NCBI RefSeq assembly: GCF_963378105.1
Contig: NZ_OY726398.1
Span: forward strand, 248,001-312,000
Origin: Mycolicibacter sp. MU0102
Lineage (GTDB): Bacteria > Actinomycetota > Actinomycetes > Mycobacteriales > Mycobacteriaceae
Direction of reading: 5' to 3'
DNA: 64,000 nt
The position numbers and the translations under genes were made by a program. Under the pieces are notes generated by a model. The model ran no database searches and had not been told where the DNA came from. It saw nothing but the letters and a program-made list of their open reading frames with translations. This document shows positions 60,232-64,000 of the stretch, one piece after another (within the stretch, counting starts at the first letter, position 1; every line of letters starts with the position of its first letter).

Positions 60232-60408
60232 ATGGGTTGGAACGACGTTGGCGCGCCAGCGCCCCGTTTGTGGGCTGCAAAGCCGCCTGCGGGAGTGATG
60301 GAAGTCGCCTGCCGATCGTCTCGATCGATCTCGACAGTTAGCTTATGCAATGCTAACTTCAGCCGGGTTGGTGCAGTCAAAAACAGTGAAGGGGCGAGCC
60401 ACGCATGA
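60232..60408 (+). CDS. 58-codon ORF overlapping the eccA3 start (possible leader peptide)
   Basis: From ATG 60232, preceded by AAGGAG 8 bases away, 58 codons (MGWNDVGAPAPRLWAAKPPA at the start) end with TGA at 60406-60408, overlapping the eccA3 ATG by 4 bp (ATGA). The Shine-Dalgarno is good and the overlap would allow translational coupling. The IdeR-like box lies inside it, so an iron-regulated promoter may give transcripts lacking the ORF start. Serine/arginine-rich composition and lack of a known family mean it may be non-functional. Confidence 0.4.
   Translation: MGWNDVGAPAPRLWAAKPPAGVMEVACRSSRSISTVSLCNANFSRVGAVKNSEGASHA
60338..60356. promoter_or_regulatory. IdeR-like box upstream of eccA3
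   Basis: A 19-bp inverted repeat, TTAGC with nine bases to GCTAA, matches the IdeR consensus TTAGGTTAGGCTAACCTAA at 14 positions. It lies 48 bp before the eccA3 start. IdeR and Zur both repress ESX-3 in M. tuberculosis, so this fits iron control. Confidence 0.7.
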
Positions 60409-62237
60409 ATAACGGTGATGCGGCTCTGCTCGCCCCGCAACCGCGCGTTGACGAGGAAACCCTCAGCCGGTTTGCGACCTGTTGCCGCGCCCTCGGTATC
60501 GAGGTCTACCAGCGCAAACGTCCTGCTGACCTGACTGCAGCGCGGACCGGCTTCGCGGCGCTCACGCGGGTCGCGCACGAGCAGTGCGACGCCTGGATCG
60601 GCCTGGCTGCCGCCGGGGATCAGTCGCCGCGCGTGCTGGCCGCCATCTCGCAGACTGCCGCGGGCGCCGGCGCACTGCAGCGGCGCCTGGACCTCCAGCA
60701 GGGTGCTCTCGGGTTCCACTACGACACCGGGCTGTACCTGAAGTTGCGCGCCACTGAGGCCGACGACTTCCACCTCGCCCATGCCGCGCAACTGGCGATG
60801 GCCGGCCGGTGTGCCGAGGCGAACGCGGTGGTCGCCGAGATCGCCCAGCGGCGTCCCGATTGGAACGACGTTCGCTGGATGGCGATCGCGGTGAACCACC
60901 ATGCCGGCCGCTGGTCGGACATGGTCAAGCTGCTGACTCCGATCGTCAACGACCCCGACCGCGACGAGCTGTTCACCCACGCCGCCAAGATCGCCCTGGG
61001 TATCGCCCTGGCGCGGCTGGGTATGTACGCCCCGGCATTGTCGTACCTGGAGGAGCCGGAAGGGCCGATCGCGGTCGCCGCCACCGATGGCGCCTTGGCC
61101 AAGGGACTGATCCTGCGGGCCCAAGACGATGAGGAATCGGCGGCCGAGGTTTTGCAGGACCTTTATGCCGCCAACCCGGAGAACGAGCAGGTTCAACATG
61201 CCTTGTTGGACCACAGTTTCGGGATCGTCACCACCACCGCGGCCCGGATCGAGGCCCGGACCGACCCCTGGGACCCCAACACCGAGCCGAGCGCCGAGGA
61301 CTTCGTCGACCCGTCGGCCCACGAACGCAAGGCCGAACTGCTGGCCGAAGCCGAGCGTGAACTCGGCGAGTTCATCGGGCTGTCCGAAGTCAAGAACCAG
61401 GTGCAGCGACTCAAGAGCTCGGTGGCCATGGAGGTGGTGCGCAAGCAGCACGGCCTGGCCGTCGGCCAGCGCACCCACCACTTGGTCTTCGCCGGTCCCC
61501 CCGGGACCGGTAAGACCACCATCGCTCGTGTGGTGGCCAAGATCTACTGCGGCCTGGGACTGCTGAAGAAAGAGAACATCAAAGAGGTACACCGTGCCGA
61601 CCTGATCGGTCAGCACATCGGTGAGACCGAGGCCAAGACCAACGCCATCATCGACAGCGCTCTCGATGGTGTGCTGTTCCTCGATGAGGCGTATGCCTTG
61701 GTGGCCACCGGCGCCAAGAACGACTTCGGTTTGGTGGCGATCGACACCCTGCTGGCGCGGATGGAAAACGACCGTGACCGGCTGGTGGTGATCGTCGCCG
61801 GTTACCGCGCCGACCTGGACCGGTTCCTGGACACCAACGAAGGTCTGCGGTCACGTTTCACCCGCAGCATCGACTTCCCGTCCTACCAGCCGCCGGAGCT
61901 GGTCGAGATCGCGCACAAGATGGCCGAGCAGCGTGACAGCCGTTTCGAGCAGTCCGCACTCGAAGAGATGCAGGCGCTGTTTGGCCAGCTGGCCGAGGCG
62001 ACGCACCCCGACGCCAACGGCGTCGCCCGGCGCAGCCTGGACATCGCGGGCAACGGCCGGTTCGTGCGAAACGTCGTCGAACGCTCCGAGGAGGAGCGCG
62101 AATTCCGGCTTGACCATTCCGAACAGTCCGGCACCGGGCTGTTCACCGATGAGGAGCTCATGACCATTACGACCGAAGACGTTCGTAACTCGGTGGCGCC
62201 GTTGCTGCGTGGCCTGGGCCTGGAGGCCCAGGCATGA
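60405..62237 (+). CDS. eccA3: ESX-3 cytosolic AAA+ ATPase EccA3
   Basis: A 610-residue protein. The N-terminal half (to about 290) is a TPR-like helical domain. The C-terminal AAA+ module (CbxX/CfqX type) has Walker A GPPGTGKTT near residue 365, Walker B VLFLDEAYAL and an arginine-finger region in LRSRFTRSIDFP. EccA proteins act in the cytoplasm, possibly releasing EspG chaperone from PE-PPE substrates. It overlaps eccB3 by 4 bp. The upstream region has Zur-like and IdeR-like boxes. Confidence 0.95.
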   Translation: MNNGDAALLAPQPRVDEETLSRFATCCRALGIEVYQRKRPADLTAARTGFAALTRVAHEQCDAWIGLAAAGDQSPRVLAAISQTAAGAGALQRRLDLQQGALGFHYDTGLYLKLRATEADDFHLAHAAQLAMAGRCAEANAVVAEIAQRRPDWNDVRWMAIAVNHHAGRWSDMVKLLTPIVNDPDRDELFTHAAKIALGIALARLGMYAPALSYLEEPEGPIAVAATDGALAKGLILRAQDDEESAAEVLQDLYAANPENEQVQHALLDHSFGIVTTTAARIEARTDPWDPNTEPSAEDFVDPSAHERKAELLAEAERELGEFIGLSEVKNQVQRLKSSVAMEVVRKQHGLAVGQRTHHLVFAGPPGTGKTTIARVVAKIYCGLGLLKKENIKEVHRADLIGQHIGETEAKTNAIIDSALDGVLFLDEAYALVATGAKNDFGLVAIDTLLARMENDRDRLVVIVAGYRADLDRFLDTNEGLRSRFTRSIDFPSYQPPELVEIAHKMAEQRDSRFEQSALEEMQALFGQLAEATHPDANGVARRSLDIAGNGRFVRNVVERSEEEREFRLDHSEQSGTGLFTDEELMTITTEDVRNSVAPLLRGLGLEAQA

Positions 62238-63859
62238 GCGCGGCCCAGTCCGACCGGTCCGATGACGAGCGGCGCTCGTTCGCGTCGCGGACCCCGGCCA
62301 ACGAGAATCCCGACCGGGTCGAGTACCGGCGCGGCTTTGTCACCAAGCACCAGGTCAGCGGCTGGCGGTTCGTCATGCGGCGCATCGCCTCTGGCGTAGC
62401 CCTGCACGACACCCGGATGCTTGTGGAACCGCTGCGCTCCCAAACGCGTGCGGTGCTGATGGGACTGCTGGTGCTGGCCACCGTCGCCGGCGGCTGCTTC
62501 GTTTTCACCCTGATCTGGCCCAACAGCGCGGCCAAAGACGACCCGGTGCTGGCAGACCGCTCCACCTCCGCGCTGTATGTGCGAGTCGGAGACCAGCTGC
62601 ACCCCGTACTGAACCTGACCTCCGCGCGGCTGATCGCCGGCCGGCCAGTCAACCCGACCGTGGTGAAAAGCACTGCACTGGACAAGTTCGCCCGAGGCAA
62701 CCTGATCGGCATCCCGGGAGCCCCGGAACGCATGGTGCAAAGCAGCTCTCATGACGCCGATTGGACGGCGTGCGACGCGGTGACCGGCTCGACCGCCGGG
62801 GTCACGGTGATCGGCGGCCCGTTGGCTCACAGCGGATCCCGTGCCGGTGCGCTCGACGCACAGCATGCGGTGCTGGCCGACAACGGTGCCGGCGCGTGGC
62901 TGCTGTGGGACGGCAAGCGCAGCCGGATCGACCTGGCCGACCACGCCATCACCGGAGCGCTGGGCCTCACCGAGCGGGGTTCGGCGGTGCCCACCCCGCG
63001 TCCGATCGCCACCGGACTGTTCAACGTCATCCCGGAGGCACCGGCCTTGGTGGCGCCGGTGATCCCCGGCGCCGGCGGCAAGCCGGCATACGACCTGCAC
63101 TCGGCCGCGCCGGTGGGCGCAGTTGTGGCGGCACACTCCCTGGACGGCAACTCCGATGGCACCTTGCGCTACTACGCGGTGCTCGAGGACGGCTTGCAGC
63201 CGATCTCCGGCGTGTTGGCGGCGGTGTTGCGTAACACTGATTCGCAGGGTTTGGATCGGCCGCCGGTGTTGGGTGCCGATGATGTTGCGCGACTGCCGGT
63301 TTCGCACCAGTTGGATGTGTCGCGTTTCCCGGAGCAGCCGGTCAAGGTGGTTGATGCGGTGTCGGCGCCGGTGACGTGCGCGCAGTGGAGCAAGCCTGCT
63401 GGGGCGAGCACGAGTTCGTTGAGGTTGTTGTCGGGTTCGACGCTGCCGTTGCGTGAGGGTGTGCGCACCCTGGATTTGGTGGGCGCGGGAGTGGGCGGCA
63501 CCGCCGCACGCGTCGCGCTGACCCCGGGGTCGGGCTACTTCGCCCAGAGCGTCAACAGTGATCCGGCGGCCAACGCGACTGCGGGCCCGCTGTTCTGGAT
63601 CTCGGACACCGGTGTGCGGTATGGCATCAACACCGAGGCCGGCACCACTGGTGGCGATGGAGACACCATCGCCGCACTCGGCCTGACCGAGCCGGCACTG
63701 CCGATTCCGTGGTCGGTGCTCTCGCAGTTCGCCCTTGGACCCACCTTGTCGCGTGGTGATGCGTTGTTGGCGCATGACGGGTTGGCGCCGGATTCGCGTC
63801 CGGGTCGTCGTGCCTCTGCTGAGCTGGGTACCGGATCTAACGGGGGAGAGACCCGATGA
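62234..63859 (+). CDS. eccB3: ESX-3 membrane core component EccB3
   Basis: A 541-residue protein with one membrane segment at about 75-95 (VLMGLLVLATVAGGCFVFTL). The large extracytoplasmic part consists of R-repeats, for example ASSHDADWTACDAV-type and SPVTCAQWSKP-type segments with paired cysteines. It forms the ESX-3 core with EccC, EccD and EccE. Blocks of G/T-ending codons (about 63215-63480 and from about 63730) alternate with C-ending codons. It overlaps eccC3 by 4 bp. Confidence 0.95.
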   Translation: MSAAQSDRSDDERRSFASRTPANENPDRVEYRRGFVTKHQVSGWRFVMRRIASGVALHDTRMLVEPLRSQTRAVLMGLLVLATVAGGCFVFTLIWPNSAAKDDPVLADRSTSALYVRVGDQLHPVLNLTSARLIAGRPVNPTVVKSTALDKFARGNLIGIPGAPERMVQSSSHDADWTACDAVTGSTAGVTVIGGPLAHSGSRAGALDAQHAVLADNGAGAWLLWDGKRSRIDLADHAITGALGLTERGSAVPTPRPIATGLFNVIPEAPALVAPVIPGAGGKPAYDLHSAAPVGAVVAAHSLDGNSDGTLRYYAVLEDGLQPISGVLAAVLRNTDSQGLDRPPVLGADDVARLPVSHQLDVSRFPEQPVKVVDAVSAPVTCAQWSKPAGASTSSLRLLSGSTLPLREGVRTLDLVGAGVGGTAARVALTPGSGYFAQSVNSDPAANATAGPLFWISDTGVRYGINTEAGTTGGDGDTIAALGLTEPALPIPWSVLSQFALGPTLSRGDALLAHDGLAPDSRPGRRASAELGTGSNGGETR

Positions 63860-64000
63860 GTCGTTTGATTTTTGAGGCACGTCGCCGGTTGCCGGTGCCG
63901 CCGACCGATAAGGGCACGATCACGATTGAGCCGCCGCCGGAGTTGCCGCGGTTGGTTCCGGCGTCGTTTTTGCAGCGCGCGTTGCCGGTGGTGATTGTGA
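63856..64000 (+). CDS. eccC3: ESX-3 FtsK/SpoIIIE-type ATPase EccC3 (partial, N-terminus only)
   Basis: Only the first 48 codons are in the window. They read MSRLIFEARRRLPVPPTDKG and continue to a PPELPR motif and the start of a membrane segment. This matches the start of M. tuberculosis EccC3. The gene continues past the right edge. It overlaps eccB3 by 4 bp (ATGA), so translation is coupled. Confidence 0.92.
   Translation, partial: MSRLIFEARRRLPVPPTDKGTITIEPPPELPRLVPASFLQRALPVVIV

Noticed and set aside
61883..63880. 665-codon minus-strand frame
   Set aside because: Antisense to eccA3/eccB3; no domain recognisable.

Overview
The window is mycobacterial chromosome. It is GC-rich with mycobacterial gene families throughout: PE, PPE, Esx/Ecc type VII secretion genes, paired FadD/FadE genes, an aac(2')-type acetyltransferase and the Rv0281-type methyltransferase. 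Gene order follows the Mycobacterium tuberculosis Rv0248c-Rv0284 stretch closely (sdhA, membrane anchor, Rv0250c, hsp, nirBD, NarK/NnaR/CbiX, aac, pxpBC, fecB2, oplA, LigD-like polymerase, fadD2, fadE6, Rv0274, Rv0281, eccA3-eccB3-eccC3). Accessory blocks break this backbone. Species cannot be fixed from the sequence alone. I see no insertion sequence, phage or CRISPR array.

Layout. 1-3.5 kb: a succinate dehydrogenase flavoprotein (cut by the left edge) and its membrane anchor, a small Rv0250c homologue, and an Hsp20 gene with an HspR (HAIR)-like operator. 3.6-12 kb: nitrogen assimilation, with nirBD behind a GlnR-like half-site array, two NarK transporters, a full NnaR-type HemD/winged-helix regulator, a second copy of that regulator reduced to its DNA-binding domain, and a CbiX-like chelatase that could supply siroheme to NirB. 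12-21.4 kb: an SbtA-like bicarbonate transporter, aac(2'), the 5-oxoproline genes pxpC/pxpB/oplA, a FecB-type lipoprotein and an XRE-TetR fusion regulator. 21.6-30.2 kb: an acyl-CoA dehydrogenase + APH-type kinase + SDR operon, an alpha/beta hydrolase, and a PucR regulator followed by NTF2-like, FadD17-like and KshA-like genes. 30.2-39.9 kb: LigD-like polymerase, fadD2, a DoxD-DoxA fusion, fadE6, a 2-hydroxyacid dehydrogenase/TetR pair with a perfect operator palindrome, a VOC protein and a FUSC protein.

39.9-53 kb is the most striking part: a complete selenocysteine system with its client. tRNA-Sec (anticodon UCA), selA and selB run leftward; a hydrolase, a ferredoxin reductase and selD run rightward from the same intergenic region, which holds a 13-bp inverted repeat. 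A formate dehydrogenase operon (alpha-beta-NrfD anchor) follows. Its alpha gene has an in-frame TGA at 51521-51523 with a bacterial-type SECIS hairpin 11 nt downstream (loop GGTCT, as in E. coli fdhF). The gene therefore encodes one 1096-residue selenoprotein, not two broken ORFs. The divergent fdhD supplies the sulfurtransferase that activates such enzymes.

53-64 kb: a secreted PGRS-type glycine-rich protein without a PE domain, a lipoprotein coupled to a TiaS-like protein, then ESX-3. Here a PE-PPE-esxG-esxH cassette lies upstream of the methyltransferase and eccA3, which is not the M. tuberculosis order. The eccA3 leader has a Zur-like palindrome, an IdeR-like box and a 58-codon upstream ORF overlapping the eccA3 start. 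eccC3 is cut by the right edge.
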